Source: Planctomycetota bacterium
GTDB lineage: Bacteria > Planctomycetota > PUPC01 > JACPCR01
Assembly: GCA_016179685.1 (NCBI GenBank)
Contig: JACPCR010000106.1
Coordinates: 1-38,005 of the forward strand
DNA length: 38,005 nucleotides
Reading direction: 5' to 3'
Below, one piece after another: positions 15,387 to 24,244 of the stretch. The notes beneath the pieces were generated by a model. The model made no database searches and was not told where the DNA came from. It was given only the letters and a program-made list of their open reading frames with translations. Both the position numbers and the translations under genes were made by a program. The stretch's first letter is position 1. The number at the start of each line of letters is the position of its first letter.

Positions 15387-17528
15387 TTACCCATTCCGTT
15401 GCAGCCATCCATTGGCGAGCACGAGCTCAAGGATCAGCAGCACGATCGCCGCGAGAAGCAGGTATCGCCACCAGGGCGAGGCTCGGCCGCGGTCCTCCCA
15501 CCGGGTCTGGCCGGCAGCATCGAGGTCCGCCGCCGGGCCTTCCGGCTGCTGTGTCAGAGCGGCGATCTCCGACCCCTCGACCAGGGCCGGATGCGACTCT
15601 CTGGTGTTCAGGTTCACGGCGATCCTACGTGCGGCTCGGTGCTCGTCTGCCCTGATGAGGGCATAGAGGCCCGGGCGCGTCACCGGCTCATTCAGCGCGA
15701 GCGCCTTTCCGTCACCGTCGCGTGCGGAAAGTGTCTCGAGCCCGGGTCCCAGAAGCGAACGGCCCAGGGCCGCGGAAAGAGCCTCACCGACAAGAAGATT
15801 CGAACGGCTTTCCCGGTCCCTCGGCGCCAGGTAACGCACGAGCTGATGCATGAGCGGCACGTAAATGCCGCGCTTCGGCAGGTCCGTCCATTCCGGGTCG
15901 CACGAGCTGGTGAAGAGGATGACGCGCCCCTCGCCCACCCGGCGCTCGAGGATCGCCGGGGCATCGTTGTCGTACGAGGCCAGGCACTTCGCGTCCGGCG
16001 CGGGCTTCACGCTCAAGTAGCGGTAAAAACGGCCGGAAGAGAGTTCCGTCCATTCCTCGTCCCCGTAGGGCCTGAACAATTCATGCGCACGATCGAGCGG
16101 CAGCAGGGTCATGAAGCGGTCCCACGGGCGGTCCTCACCGTCGCCGGCCTCAAACGACCCGGGCAGCCAGCCCGCGCCACCCCGGTATGCCCGATCGTTG
16201 TAAGAGCCTGCTTGAACCTGGGCTCCGGCAAAGAACACCAGTCCTCCGCCTCCGCGGACAAACGATTCGAGGCGCTCCGACACCTCCACCGACACCTCCG
16301 GCACGTTGGCCAGGATCACCACGTGAATCCCCCCAAGCGCCGCCGAAGGGAGCAGGTTCACCGGAACGACCTGGGTCCGAACGTAGCCGGGAGACTCCGT
16401 ATCGTCCGCGGTCACCGGTTCCAGGGCGCGCCGCAGGTAGTACGTCGCTTGCAGAAAAGGCTTCGAGGCAATCGACTCCTCGACGCAGAGCACCCGGACG
16501 GCGTCCTCGGCGGAAATGCTGAAGAAAAAGCGGTTGTCCGCGGGTAATTCGTCCTCGGAAACCACCTCGATCTCGCCGGTGAGATCATCCTTTCTCGGGG
16601 TGTGGAACAGGAACGATGCCGAGGCGATCTCCTCCGGCTCGACCGAGATGGTCTTTTCGAGGAAGCCACTGCCGTCAGGGTCGCTTGCCGCCTCCGTGCA
16701 CCGCCACGTCAGGCGGAGGAGGACCTGGTCGAGGGGCCGCTTTCCGTAATGAGCGACGCGAGCGACGATGCGCAGGGGCTCTCCCTTGGACCAGATTCTA
16801 GCGGGCACGCGGGCATCCAGCAGGGCGAGGTTGCCTGCGCTGCCGGCCTCGATACGGACGACCTCCAGGGCGAAGGACTTCCCGAAGCCTTCGAGCTCTC
16901 GGACCTCGCTCATGCCGTCCCAGGAGACGAGCTGGCCGTCCGTGATCAGAACGATGCGGCCGCGGCCGGCCCCGGGCCCGCCCAGCAGGCCGTGCCCGCG
17001 CCGGACCGCGGGCCAGTACCGGCAGAATTCGAAGCTCGACGATGTCTTCCGGACGGCTTCCCGTACCTGGTCCAGGTCCTGCGTCAGAGCGCGCCGGACC
17101 ACCCCGCCGGACGTGGTGATCAAGGCGGCGCGGTCGCCTTCAGAAAGTTCTTCGAGAAGCTCCAGGGCCTTCCGCTGGGCCGCGTCGAGTCGGATGCCCG
17201 CGTCCCCGCGGACGCCCATGCTGTACGAGTCGTCCAGAACCACCACGAGGTCCGTCCGCGAGGGAGTCCGGACCGCGTTCTCACTGAAAAACGGCCGCGC
17301 AAAGGCCAACGTGATCAACACGAAGATCAGAACACGCAACGCCAGCAGCAGCCATTCCTGCAGGCGCAGCCGGCGCGCCTTCTCCTCCGTCACCCGGCGC
17401 AGGAAGCGCAGCGTGCTGAAGACCACCGTCCTCTTCTGGCGCTTGAACAGCAGGTGAATCAGGATGGGGACGGCGATCGTGGCCAGGCCTGCGAGAAACA
17501 CGGTGTGGAGGAATGAGAGGCCGGACAT
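15387..17528 (-). CDS. BatA-like membrane protein with von Willebrand (VWA) domain, first paralogue
   Basis: A 713-residue protein. It begins with the double-helix BatA N-terminal domain: helix 1 (LHTVFLAGLATIAVPILIHL), the motif FSTLRFLRRVTEEKARRLR, and helix 2 (LLLALRVLIFVLITLAFARP). A VWA domain follows with the metal-ion site DDSYS (Asp99, Ser101, Ser103). Next are beta-sandwich and glutamine-amidotransferase-like stretches (IHVVILANVPEVS, GGGLVFFAGAQV, then GEGRVILFTSSCD), and a last helix YLLLAAIVLLILELVLANG (689-707). Such proteins accompany MoxR and DUF58 proteins in envelope stress or chaperone-like systems, but no MoxR is here. Only 6 bases separate its ATG from repeat copy B and there is no Shine-Dalgarno. 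It lies divergent from the cysE-DUF58-BatA2 operon that holds its paralogue. Confidence 0.87.
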   Translation of the reverse strand: MSGLSFLHTVFLAGLATIAVPILIHLLFKRQKRTVVFSTLRFLRRVTEEKARRLRLQEWLLLALRVLIFVLITLAFARPFFSENAVRTPSRTDLVVVLDDSYSMGVRGDAGIRLDAAQRKALELLEELSEGDRAALITTSGGVVRRALTQDLDQVREAVRKTSSSFEFCRYWPAVRRGHGLLGGPGAGRGRIVLITDGQLVSWDGMSEVRELEGFGKSFALEVVRIEAGSAGNLALLDARVPARIWSKGEPLRIVARVAHYGKRPLDQVLLRLTWRCTEAASDPDGSGFLEKTISVEPEEIASASFLFHTPRKDDLTGEIEVVSEDELPADNRFFFSISAEDAVRVLCVEESIASKPFLQATYYLRRALEPVTADDTESPGYVRTQVVPVNLLPSAALGGIHVVILANVPEVSVEVSERLESFVRGGGGLVFFAGAQVQAGSYNDRAYRGGAGWLPGSFEAGDGEDRPWDRFMTLLPLDRAHELFRPYGDEEWTELSSGRFYRYLSVKPAPDAKCLASYDNDAPAILERRVGEGRVILFTSSCDPEWTDLPKRGIYVPLMHQLVRYLAPRDRESRSNLLVGEALSAALGRSLLGPGLETLSARDGDGKALALNEPVTRPGLYALIRADEHRAARRIAVNLNTRESHPALVEGSEIAALTQQPEGPAADLDAAGQTRWEDRGRASPWWRYLLLAAIVLLILELVLANGWLQRNG

Positions 17529-17534
17529 TTCAAC

Positions 17535-17745
17535 TTTGACGCCCCAAGCGCTCCATGCGGGTGATACCCGTAACCCAACAGGGCTCGGAAAGGTGTTAGT
17601 CTAAGGGTGTAATTTCTCCGCGCCACGCGCCCGCTACGCGGGCATCCGGCGGAGAAGTTGAAAGGTGTCAGATGTCCGTTGATTCCTGAACCCTGAACGC
17701 TGACACCTTTTCCAGCCTTGGCCGGTTGCGGGCGCCACCCGCCTT
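17535..17745. repeat. Intergenic modular repeat, copy B
   Basis: An element of about 210 bases with inverted ends. The left end (17535-17599) reads TTTGACGCCCCAAGCGC, then GCGGGTGATACCC, AACCCAACA and GGCTCGGAAAGGTGT. The right end (17700-17743) is the same module inverted and diverged. The centre holds TTTCTCCGC..GCGGAGAA enclosing GCCCGC-TAC-GCGGGC, matching the centre of copy A at 2707-2765, and an AAAGGTGTC / GACACCTTT arm pair as in copy A. No open frame is inside. The structure suggests a non-autonomous mobile element or a structured RNA element; no transposase is nearby and target duplications are not obvious. The rest of the gap (17746-17917) holds a GGCC-rich stretch followed by a T-run, and no gene. 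Confidence 0.75.
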
Positions 17746-17917
17746 AAGTGTCGGGTGTCAGGAATGAAGAAGTGGCAGAGGCCGAAGGCCGAGGCCATTT
17801 TTCGCTTGGTGATGGGCCGGATGAACGCTAAGAACGGCGGTCACCGGCCCCTCCTTTCTGACCAGAGGGAATGGGGTAGCGCAGAGACAGTGCAGGACGT
17901 ATTATAAATGAGAAACC

Positions 17918-18559
17918 ATGTTCAGGACGTTTCTGGATGACCTCAATGCCGTTCAACAGAATGACCCGGCGGCCAAGAACCGTCTCGAGACGCTCCTCTG
18001 TCACGTGCCGTTTCATGCCATCTTCCTGCACCGGATCGCCCACGGACTTCAGGCGCGGCTGCATCTGCCCCTGGTCCCAAGGCTGCTCTCGGTCCTCGCC
18101 CGGTTCTGGACGGGCGTCGAGATTCACCCGGGAGCGACCATAGGCCGTCGCTTTTTCATTGACCATGGCGCTGGCGTTGTCATCGGGGAGACGGCGGAGA
18201 TCGGGGACGACTGTGTCCTGTTCCACAATGTGACGCTCGGGGGGACCGGCAAGCACCACGGCAAGCGGCATCCGACCATCCGGAACAACGTCTTTATTGG
18301 AACGGGCGCGACCCTTCTCGGTCCCATTGTCGTCGGATCGAACTCCAAGATAGGCGCCAATTCGTTCATCATCATGCACGACGTGCCCGACAACTGCACG
18401 GTGGCCGGCACGCCGGCCCGCATCGTCAAGCTCGGTGGCCAGCGGGTGGACCTGGAACTGCCTCGGACGGTGATCCCTGCACAGTCCATTCCCGTGCCGA
18501 TCAGCAACGAAGCGGTCACGCCGCCGCCGCCGGCCCCCGCCTCCCTCCATGCCCCGTAG
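17918..18559 (+). CDS. cysE: Serine O-acetyltransferase
   Basis: Catalyses acetyl transfer from acetyl-CoA to serine, the first step of cysteine synthesis, in the cytoplasm. The 213-residue protein has an N-terminal helical domain (1-60) and a left-handed beta-helix of hexapeptide repeats. Active-site and family signatures are IHPGATIGRRFFIDHGAGVV (H83 region), ETAEIGDDC, NVTLGGTGKHHGKRHP and the C-terminal VAGTPARIV. A Pro-rich tail after residue 180 replaces the usual short C-terminus. ATG 17918 fits the family; the Shine-Dalgarno is weak. Its last 11 bases overlap the DUF58 gene, so it is translationally coupled to it. Cysteine synthesis next to Bat-like genes is not expected and may be chance. 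An acetyltransferase on another small acceptor is a remote alternative. Confidence 0.93.
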   Translation: MFRTFLDDLNAVQQNDPAAKNRLETLLCHVPFHAIFLHRIAHGLQARLHLPLVPRLLSVLARFWTGVEIHPGATIGRRFFIDHGAGVVIGETAEIGDDCVLFHNVTLGGTGKHHGKRHPTIRNNVFIGTGATLLGPIVVGSNSKIGANSFIIMHDVPDNCTVAGTPARIVKLGGQRVDLELPRTVIPAQSIPVPISNEAVTPPPPAPASLHAP

Positions 18560-19454
18560 ACCCTACACGTATCTCGAACCAGCGGCGCTCCACCGCCTCG
18601 GGCGTCTGTCCCTCGTCGCCCGGTCGGTCGTCGAAGGCTTCTATGCCGGGCTGCACCGCAGCCCCTACCGGGGATCGAGCGTAGAATTTGCCGATCACCG
18701 CGAGTATGTTCCAGGGGACGACCTGCGTCACCTGGACTGGAAGACGTTGGCGCGGACGGACCGGCGCACCATCAAGCAATATGAGGAAGAGACCAACCTG
18801 AGGGCCCACCTGCTGCTCGACGTCAGCGCCTCGATGGGCTACCGTCACGATGCGAACGGGCTGACGAAGCTCGAGTACGCCTCGTTCCTGGCCGCGTGCC
18901 TGTCCTTCCTCATGATCAAGCAGTCGGACCCGGTCGGACTGGTCCTCTTCGACGAGGGCATCCAGGCCTTTATACCTCCGGCCACCTCCGCGGCACATCT
19001 CAACCACATCCTCCGCCGGCTGGAAGATATCCGGCCCAGCCGGGCGACCCACGCCTCGGCCGTGTTCCATCAGATGGCTGAGCGTATCCGACGCCGCGGT
19101 CTCGTGGTCATCCTCTCCGACCTGTTCGACGAGCCGAGGGAGGTCCTCCGTGGCCTCCAGCATTTCCGCTACCTCAAGCATGAGGTCATTCTTTTTCATC
19201 TCTTCGACCGGGCGGAGCTGGAGTTCCCCTTCCGCCAGATCACCCAGTTCGTAGACCTCGAGAACGGGGAACGCATCCAGATCGATCCCGCCTATGTCCG
19301 GCAGCAATATCTGAGCGAGGTTCAGGCCTTTATCACCGAAGTCCGCAAGCACTGTCTTGAGGCCGGCATGGACCACGTGCAGGCCCATACCGGCACGCCC
19401 TACGACCGCATGCTTCAGGCCTACCTGAGCCGCCGGCAGCAGTTTTCGCCATGA
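18549..19454 (+). CDS. DUF58 domain protein
   Basis: A 301-residue protein of the DUF58 family, usually encoded with MoxR AAA ATPases and VWA proteins. The motif REYVPGDDLRHLDWK (51-65) is the family hallmark. A VWA-like metal site DVSAS follows (Asp91, Ser93, Ser95), then IRRRGLVVILSDLFDEP. No membrane helix is seen, so it is cytoplasmic. It overlaps cysE by 11 bases and the following BatA-like gene by 4 (ATGA), so all three are co-translated. DUF58 proteins are thought to link MoxR ATPases to membrane-bound Bat proteins; the missing MoxR may be elsewhere in the genome. Function in this organism is otherwise unknown. Confidence 0.93.
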   Translation: MPRRPYTYLEPAALHRLGRLSLVARSVVEGFYAGLHRSPYRGSSVEFADHREYVPGDDLRHLDWKTLARTDRRTIKQYEEETNLRAHLLLDVSASMGYRHDANGLTKLEYASFLAACLSFLMIKQSDPVGLVLFDEGIQAFIPPATSAAHLNHILRRLEDIRPSRATHASAVFHQMAERIRRRGLVVILSDLFDEPREVLRGLQHFRYLKHEVILFHLFDRAELEFPFRQITQFVDLENGERIQIDPAYVRQQYLSEVQAFITEVRKHCLEAGMDHVQAHTGTPYDRMLQAYLSRRQQFSP

Positions 19455-21625
19455 GCGCCTTCTTTGGGCTTTTCCTCAACCCCCTCTTTCTTCTGGCGGT
19501 TCCAACGGCGGCCATCCCCGTCGTTCTCCACCTGCTGCACCAGCGCCGCGCTCCGGTCCACCACTTCAGCACGCTTCGCTTCCTCAAGATTTCCCACCAG
19601 AAAACCGCACGGCGCAAGAGGATCCACGACCTCCTCCTGTTGCTGTTGCGGGCTCTGGTCCTCGCCTTGCTGGCTCTCGGGCTCGCCCAGCCGTTCCTGC
19701 GCTCGGGGGCCTCGCTCCTGGGCGGCACGGCCGCGACGGAGGCCGTGCTCGTCCTGGATTGCTCCTACAGCATGGGGGCCTCCGCCGGCGGCGCGACGCG
19801 ATTCGGGCGGGCCAGGCAGGCCGCAGAGGCCGTGCTCGGCGGACTGGGGCCCGCCGACTCCGTGTCCCTCCTGGCCGCGCCGGCCGCGGGCGGGCGGCCG
19901 ACCGCCGCCACAAGCCCCGAGGAGGCCCGCGAAATGCTCCAAAGCTGCAGGCTCTCCTACGGCCGCGCCGATCTCGGCGAGGCCCTGCGGCAGGCCGCGG
20001 CGTCCCTGGCCGCCTCCTCCCGGCCCAACCGGGAGATGGTCCTGATTTCGGACCTCCAGCGAAACTCCTGGCCGTCCTCACCTTCGATCCCCGGCCTCGA
20101 TCCCGGCGTGCACGTCTTCGTCATCGACTGCGGCGAAGAGGCCGGATTCAATGCCGCCGTCACCGACCTCCGCGTCCGGGGAGAACGCCGAGCCGTCGGC
20201 ACGCCGGTGACGTTCGAGGCCCACATTCGCAATTTCCAACCTGATCGCGTCCGCAAAACGGTGAGCCTCTACATCGACCGTGAGAAGAAGGCTGACGAGC
20301 GGATCGAAATCGCCGCCGCTTCGGAGGCCGTCGCCCTCTTCACCTTCACCTTCGATACGCCGGGGCCCCACTCCGGGTGGGTCCTGCTGCCCGAGGACGA
20401 CCTCGAAACCGACAATCGCCGGTTCTTCCACCTGGACGTCCAGCCCCGCCTCCCCGTTCTCTTGGCCCGTGACGCCGTTTCTGCCGTGCCGGTCCTCGAC
20501 CACGTTTTCTACCTGGAGAAGGCCCTCGACCCATTCCGCGGTCTCGGTCACCCGGAGCGGTCCGCCCTGCAAGTTGACGCCACCATCCTGCCGGGCCTCG
20601 ACGAGCACCTGCTCGAAAAATACCCTGTTCTCATCCTGGCACAATGTGTGGAAATCCCGACGGGGACGGACGCGGCCATCCGGCGTTTCGTGGACGAGGG
20701 AGGCGGGCTGATGGTCTTCCTCGGCGAGAACCTCCGGCCCCAGGCCTGGAATGACTTTTTTGCGCCAGCCGGGGCCCGCCCCTGGCTCGGGGTACGTGTT
20801 GCGTCTCCCTCCGCCGGGCCGGCACCCTCCGAGGCGCGCCCCCAAGGCCTTCAGGAGCCGGACCTCGCCCTCCCCCTCTTCCAGCCCTTTCAGCAGGAGT
20901 CCCGACACCTGTTCCGGCAGGTCCAGATTCACCATCACGTCCTCCTTGAGGTCGAGGTCGCTGACGGGACTCAGGTCCTTCTGCGCACCGCGGGCGGCGA
21001 TCCTCTCCTCATCCAGGCCCTCTGCGGCCGGGGCAAAGTCTTTCTCTGGTCCGTCCCCGCCACCACAGCCGGATCGAACCTTCCGGTCAACAATCTCTTC
21101 CTGCCCCTTCTTCACCGGATGGTCCACGGTCTGACGGAGAGCCGGGGCCGCCGCCACGACTTCCAGGTGGGCCAGCCGGTGCAGATGCCTTTCGAGTCCG
21201 GGACCGTCTCCCCGGTTGTACGAGTCGTCACCCCGGGAGGTGCCACTTTCGAAGCGCCCGTGACGCGGGATGGCCGTGTCCAGACCTTTCAATTTCAGCC
21301 GGCGCTTGAGGCAGGGATTCACGAGGTTTTCACCGGCGGCGAGGCAGTCCCCGCGGCGGCCTTCGCTGTCAACGTGGATTCCGCCGAATCCGAATTCGAG
21401 CCTTTGAGCGAGCCGGAAATCCGCCGGTTGATCCCGGCCCGCACGCTTCACGTTGCCCGGACGCCGGAGGCGGTCCGTGACCGGATCGAGAAGATACGGC
21501 AGGGCGTGCAGCTCTGGAACTTTTTCTTCGCGGCCGTCCTTCTGCTCGCCCTTTCAGAGTGCTTCCTGGCCAATCGCCAGTCAGCGGACCGCAGTAGACT
21601 TTCTCTTCACCCGGCGGTTAAATAG
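19451..21625 (+). CDS. BatA-like membrane protein with VWA domain, second paralogue
   Basis: A 724-residue paralogue of the protein at 15387-17528, with the same plan: a BatA double-helix N-terminus (FLLAVPTAAIPVVLHLLHQR; FSTLRFLKISHQKTARRKR; LLLLLLRALVLALLALGLAQ), a VWA site DCSYS (Asp103, Ser105, Ser107), beta-rich domains (TPVTFEAHIRNFQP), an amidotransferase-like region (YPVLILAQCVE; GGGLMVFLGENL) and a C-terminal helix WNFFFAAVLLLALSECFLAN. The ATGA overlap with DUF58 indicates coupling and probably a physical partnership. The domain plan suggests a membrane protein with a regulatory metal-binding VWA domain facing the cytoplasm or periplasm; family topology is not settled. The M50 protease follows after 93 bases. 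Confidence 0.87.
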   Translation: MSAFFGLFLNPLFLLAVPTAAIPVVLHLLHQRRAPVHHFSTLRFLKISHQKTARRKRIHDLLLLLLRALVLALLALGLAQPFLRSGASLLGGTAATEAVLVLDCSYSMGASAGGATRFGRARQAAEAVLGGLGPADSVSLLAAPAAGGRPTAATSPEEAREMLQSCRLSYGRADLGEALRQAAASLAASSRPNREMVLISDLQRNSWPSSPSIPGLDPGVHVFVIDCGEEAGFNAAVTDLRVRGERRAVGTPVTFEAHIRNFQPDRVRKTVSLYIDREKKADERIEIAAASEAVALFTFTFDTPGPHSGWVLLPEDDLETDNRRFFHLDVQPRLPVLLARDAVSAVPVLDHVFYLEKALDPFRGLGHPERSALQVDATILPGLDEHLLEKYPVLILAQCVEIPTGTDAAIRRFVDEGGGLMVFLGENLRPQAWNDFFAPAGARPWLGVRVASPSAGPAPSEARPQGLQEPDLALPLFQPFQQESRHLFRQVQIHHHVLLEVEVADGTQVLLRTAGGDPLLIQALCGRGKVFLWSVPATTAGSNLPVNNLFLPLLHRMVHGLTESRGRRHDFQVGQPVQMPFESGTVSPVVRVVTPGGATFEAPVTRDGRVQTFQFQPALEAGIHEVFTGGEAVPAAAFAVNVDSAESEFEPLSEPEIRRLIPARTLHVARTPEAVRDRIEKIRQGVQLWNFFFAAVLLLALSECFLANRQSADRSRLSLHPAVK

Positions 21626-21718
21626 TGAGCGTTGGATGCCAGCGCCAGGAAGCAGGGAACGCTTCGCTTGTCGGACCGGCGGAGTGATGTCCAGCGGAAG
21701 CCGGAAAGCAGGAAGACC

Positions 21719-22717
21719 ATGGGCGTGGTGAACTGGTCACTGAGGCTCGGACGGATTTTCGGGATCACGGTCCGTCTTCACATTCTTCTCCTCATCTTCC
21801 TGGGCGCGGACCTTCTGAACTGGATGTTTCGATCGGGGATGCCGGCGTCGTTCGGCCTGTTCTATTTTGTCCTTTTCGACACGCCCCTCTTTCTCATCAT
21901 CCTGCTTCACGAGTTCGGGCACTGCTTCGCGGCTCGCAGCGTCGGTGGCCGCGGCGATGAGGTCCTCCTCTGGCCCCTCGGGGGCCTCGCTTATGTCGAG
22001 GCGCCCAATACCGCCCGGGCCCAAATGAAAACCGCCATCGGCGGACCCGCCGTCAACGTCCTCATCGGCCTCCTGCTCGGCGCCGTCATCCTCGCCCTGC
22101 GCGTCCCCGTCACCTATCACTTCGAAGGATGGTACAGCACGGGCCGCAACGCCCTCTTCCTCCACTGGTGGCTCGATCACGTCTTCAAGATGAACCTGGC
22201 CCTCCTGGCGTTCAACCTCCTGCCGGCCTTCCCTCTGGACGGCGGCCGCATCCTCCAATGCTATTGGTGGCCCCGGATGGGCTTCGTCGAAGCGACATTG
22301 AGAGCCATCTTCATGGGCAACATCTGCGCCGTCGGACTGGCCATCACCGGTGTGTTCAGCATGCCGCTCCTCTTCTTCATCGCCCTCTTCATCTTCTTCG
22401 AAGGTTATCAGATGAAAATCATGATCCAGGAGGGTGCCCTGAGGGACGAGTCCGTCTTCGGCTACGATTTTTCACAGGGCTACACCAGCTTCGAGGCCAG
22501 CGGGCCCCAGGCCCCCAAGCCCAGGAAGCCCGGCTTTTTCGAGCGGTGGGCCATCCGGCGGCGTCAGAAACGCCAGGAAAAGGAGAGAAGAAAATCCGAG
22601 GAGATCGAACGCCGCGTCGATGAGCTCCTCAGCAAGGTCTCCGACCAGGGTCTCCATTCCCTCTCTGACCAGGAGCGCCGTTTCCTCCGCGACGCCAGCA
22701 AGCGCTACAAGAGGTAA
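21719..22717 (+). CDS. M50 family site-2 protease with a DUF6576-like tail
   Basis: An intramembrane zinc metalloprotease of 332 residues. The zinc motif HEFGH is at 64-68 in the helix LFLIILLHEFGHCFAARS, and the second metal/asp motif is NLLPAFPLDGGR (166-177). About six hydrophobic helices are present, and no PDZ domain. The cytoplasmic tail is strongly basic (RRRQKRQEKERRK) and ends in SKVSDQGLHSLSDQERRFLR, which looks like the DUF6576 motif found at the end of many rhomboid-type proteins. ATG 21719 is chosen from AGGA five bases upstream and the family start VNWSLRLGRIFGITVRLH; an upstream in-frame start adds 29 unconserved residues. Site-2 proteases release membrane-held regulators such as anti-sigma factors; the substrate here is unknown. 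It is the last gene of the cysE-DUF58-Bat run. Confidence 0.9.
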   Translation: MGVVNWSLRLGRIFGITVRLHILLLIFLGADLLNWMFRSGMPASFGLFYFVLFDTPLFLIILLHEFGHCFAARSVGGRGDEVLLWPLGGLAYVEAPNTARAQMKTAIGGPAVNVLIGLLLGAVILALRVPVTYHFEGWYSTGRNALFLHWWLDHVFKMNLALLAFNLLPAFPLDGGRILQCYWWPRMGFVEATLRAIFMGNICAVGLAITGVFSMPLLFFIALFIFFEGYQMKIMIQEGALRDESVFGYDFSQGYTSFEASGPQAPKPRKPGFFERWAIRRRQKRQEKERRKSEEIERRVDELLSKVSDQGLHSLSDQERRFLRDASKRYKR

Positions 22718-22722
22718 GCGCC

Positions 22723-22763
22723 AGCCGCCGTTTCTTGTCCCGCCGGGATGAGAAACGGCGGCT
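22723..22763. terminator. GC-rich hairpin between convergent genes, copy 1
   Basis: Nineteen base pairs (two of them G-T) with a GCC loop, starting six bases after the M50 stop. The arm AGCCGCCGTTTCTTGTCCC matches that of the 34535-34587 palindrome with compensating changes. The gene on the other side points toward it, so it can end transcription from both directions. Confidence 0.7.
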
Positions 22764-22822
22764 CAATGGCTTTCCGGCCTCTTCGAAGGGAAGGGCATCG
22801 TTTGCCGCAGGCCCGCCGAGGT

Positions 22823-24193
22823 CTACTTCTTGGGCTTGCCGCGCCAGACGGTATTGAAGACCGGCTTGACCGGGTAACCCTCGTCCACGAGATACAAATC
22901 CCCCGCCGGAGAAGTGACGATCTCCGTTTTAAGCAGCACGTGATAGAGGTGAGGATCGAGGATGAGCGAGTAGCTCTGGTCCTGGAAGACGTCGACCTCG
23001 ATCCAGGCGTGATAGCCGCCGAAGAAGAGCTTCCCCCGGAGATAGCGGCTGGGGATTCCCGCCTCCTGCAAGGCGACCTGAAGCACGGCGCATTTATGGC
23101 GGCACACACCGCCCTGATCGAAAAAGTTCTGGATGTTGATGGTGACCACCTCGTTCTCTTCGAAGAGGGGGCCCGGAGCAAACTGGTCCACCAGCGAAAA
23201 GAAAATCCGCAGGCCGGCGCGGAAATCGTCGCCGCCGCCCTCGGCCGCGAGCATCCGGCTGGCCGTGAAAAAGCTGGCCAGGCTGTGCGGGGAACCCGCC
23301 TCCGCTCCCGCCGGCTCGCCCATCTTGTCGATGCAAAGCTTCTCTCGGTTGTACGTGGATTCATCTCCCAGAACAAAACGATGCCCCGGCAGGTAGTCGT
23401 TCTGGGCGAAATACAGGACGTTGTTCCATTCGTCATAGGTCCCCGCCGTCTTGCTCTCCGACGAAGGAAACAGCGCAGCCTCCACCCGGGCGCGCCCGAG
23501 CGTCAGTTCCCGCGCCAGGCTGCGGCGCATCTCCTCGTCCGCCACCTCCGCCAACGCCCGATTCTCCGCACGGATCACCGAGATCGGATGCCGGGCGAAC
23601 TCCGTCAGAAAATAGCGCAAGGCCGGGTCCGGCCCCAGTCGCGCCAGAAATCGGCGGCATTCGGGCGGAATCGCCGCCAGGACCTCCTGCAAGACTCCCG
23701 GCGACCACTCCCAGTCCGGCGGCAGCAGGCCCGGAAAAGGCGGAAGCGCCCTGACCTTTCCCTCCTTCTCCGTCAGGGACTGCCGATTCTCTCCCACGTA
23801 GAAGAGCCTGAACTGGGCGGAATCCACCTCGATGGTCGCATTGCAGGGGGCCGGCGTCATAGACCGTACCGGGTCCCCGCACATCTTCACCTCCCCGCCA
23901 TGCCGGTCAATGAATACCGACCTCCCCACTCGGTAGAGGTCCGCCAGTTTCTCCCCCTCCGCCTGTTCCGGCGGGACCCACTCCATGGCAGGCGTGAGCA
24001 CCAGCCCGCTCTCCCCGAGGCAGAAAAGCCTTCCACGGTGGGTGCCTTGCAGGGCGAGCAGGCATCCCTGCTCCAGACCGGACGCCTGAGTGAGGGTCGT
24101 AGATGAAGAAAAGAGGTTCATGGGCGGGGCGGCGGCCCCGGGTCCCGTCTTCGCCCGGGGAGAAATCAGGACTCCCGATGGCAGGTGCGACAC
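22823..24193 (-). CDS. Transglutaminase-like protein with an FHA-like N-terminus
   Basis: A 456-residue protein (432 if ATG 24121 is the start; both lack a good Shine-Dalgarno, and GTG 24193 is used here). The C-terminal third has a transglutaminase-like cysteine peptidase triad: Cys364 in GGVCRHKCAV, His395 in GGYHAWIEV, Asp413 in LILDPH. Residues 40-150 (GCLLALQGTHRGRLFCL; RLFYVGEN) look like an FHA-type beta sandwich, though the usual phospho-binding residues are only partly clear. The region between is helical. No signal peptide is seen, so it is probably cytoplasmic. It follows the MurJ-family gene by 51 bases on the same strand, which suggests an operon. Related EDR1-type transglutaminase-fold proteins often act as peptide or isopeptide hydrolases; the substrate is unknown. 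Confidence 0.72.
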   Translation of the reverse strand: MSHLPSGVLISPRAKTGPGAAAPPMNLFSSSTTLTQASGLEQGCLLALQGTHRGRLFCLGESGLVLTPAMEWVPPEQAEGEKLADLYRVGRSVFIDRHGGEVKMCGDPVRSMTPAPCNATIEVDSAQFRLFYVGENRQSLTEKEGKVRALPPFPGLLPPDWEWSPGVLQEVLAAIPPECRRFLARLGPDPALRYFLTEFARHPISVIRAENRALAEVADEEMRRSLARELTLGRARVEAALFPSSESKTAGTYDEWNNVLYFAQNDYLPGHRFVLGDESTYNREKLCIDKMGEPAGAEAGSPHSLASFFTASRMLAAEGGGDDFRAGLRIFFSLVDQFAPGPLFEENEVVTINIQNFFDQGGVCRHKCAVLQVALQEAGIPSRYLRGKLFFGGYHAWIEVDVFQDQSYSLILDPHLYHVLLKTEIVTSPAGDLYLVDEGYPVKPVFNTVWRGKPKK

Positions 24194-24244
24194 TCTTTAT
24201 TCTCTAAGAAGCCGGACCGATGTCCAGCGAGGATCTTCACGCGA

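Noticed and set aside
20078..21451. A 457-codon open frame on the minus strand
   Set aside because: Antisense to the second BatA-like gene; no motif.
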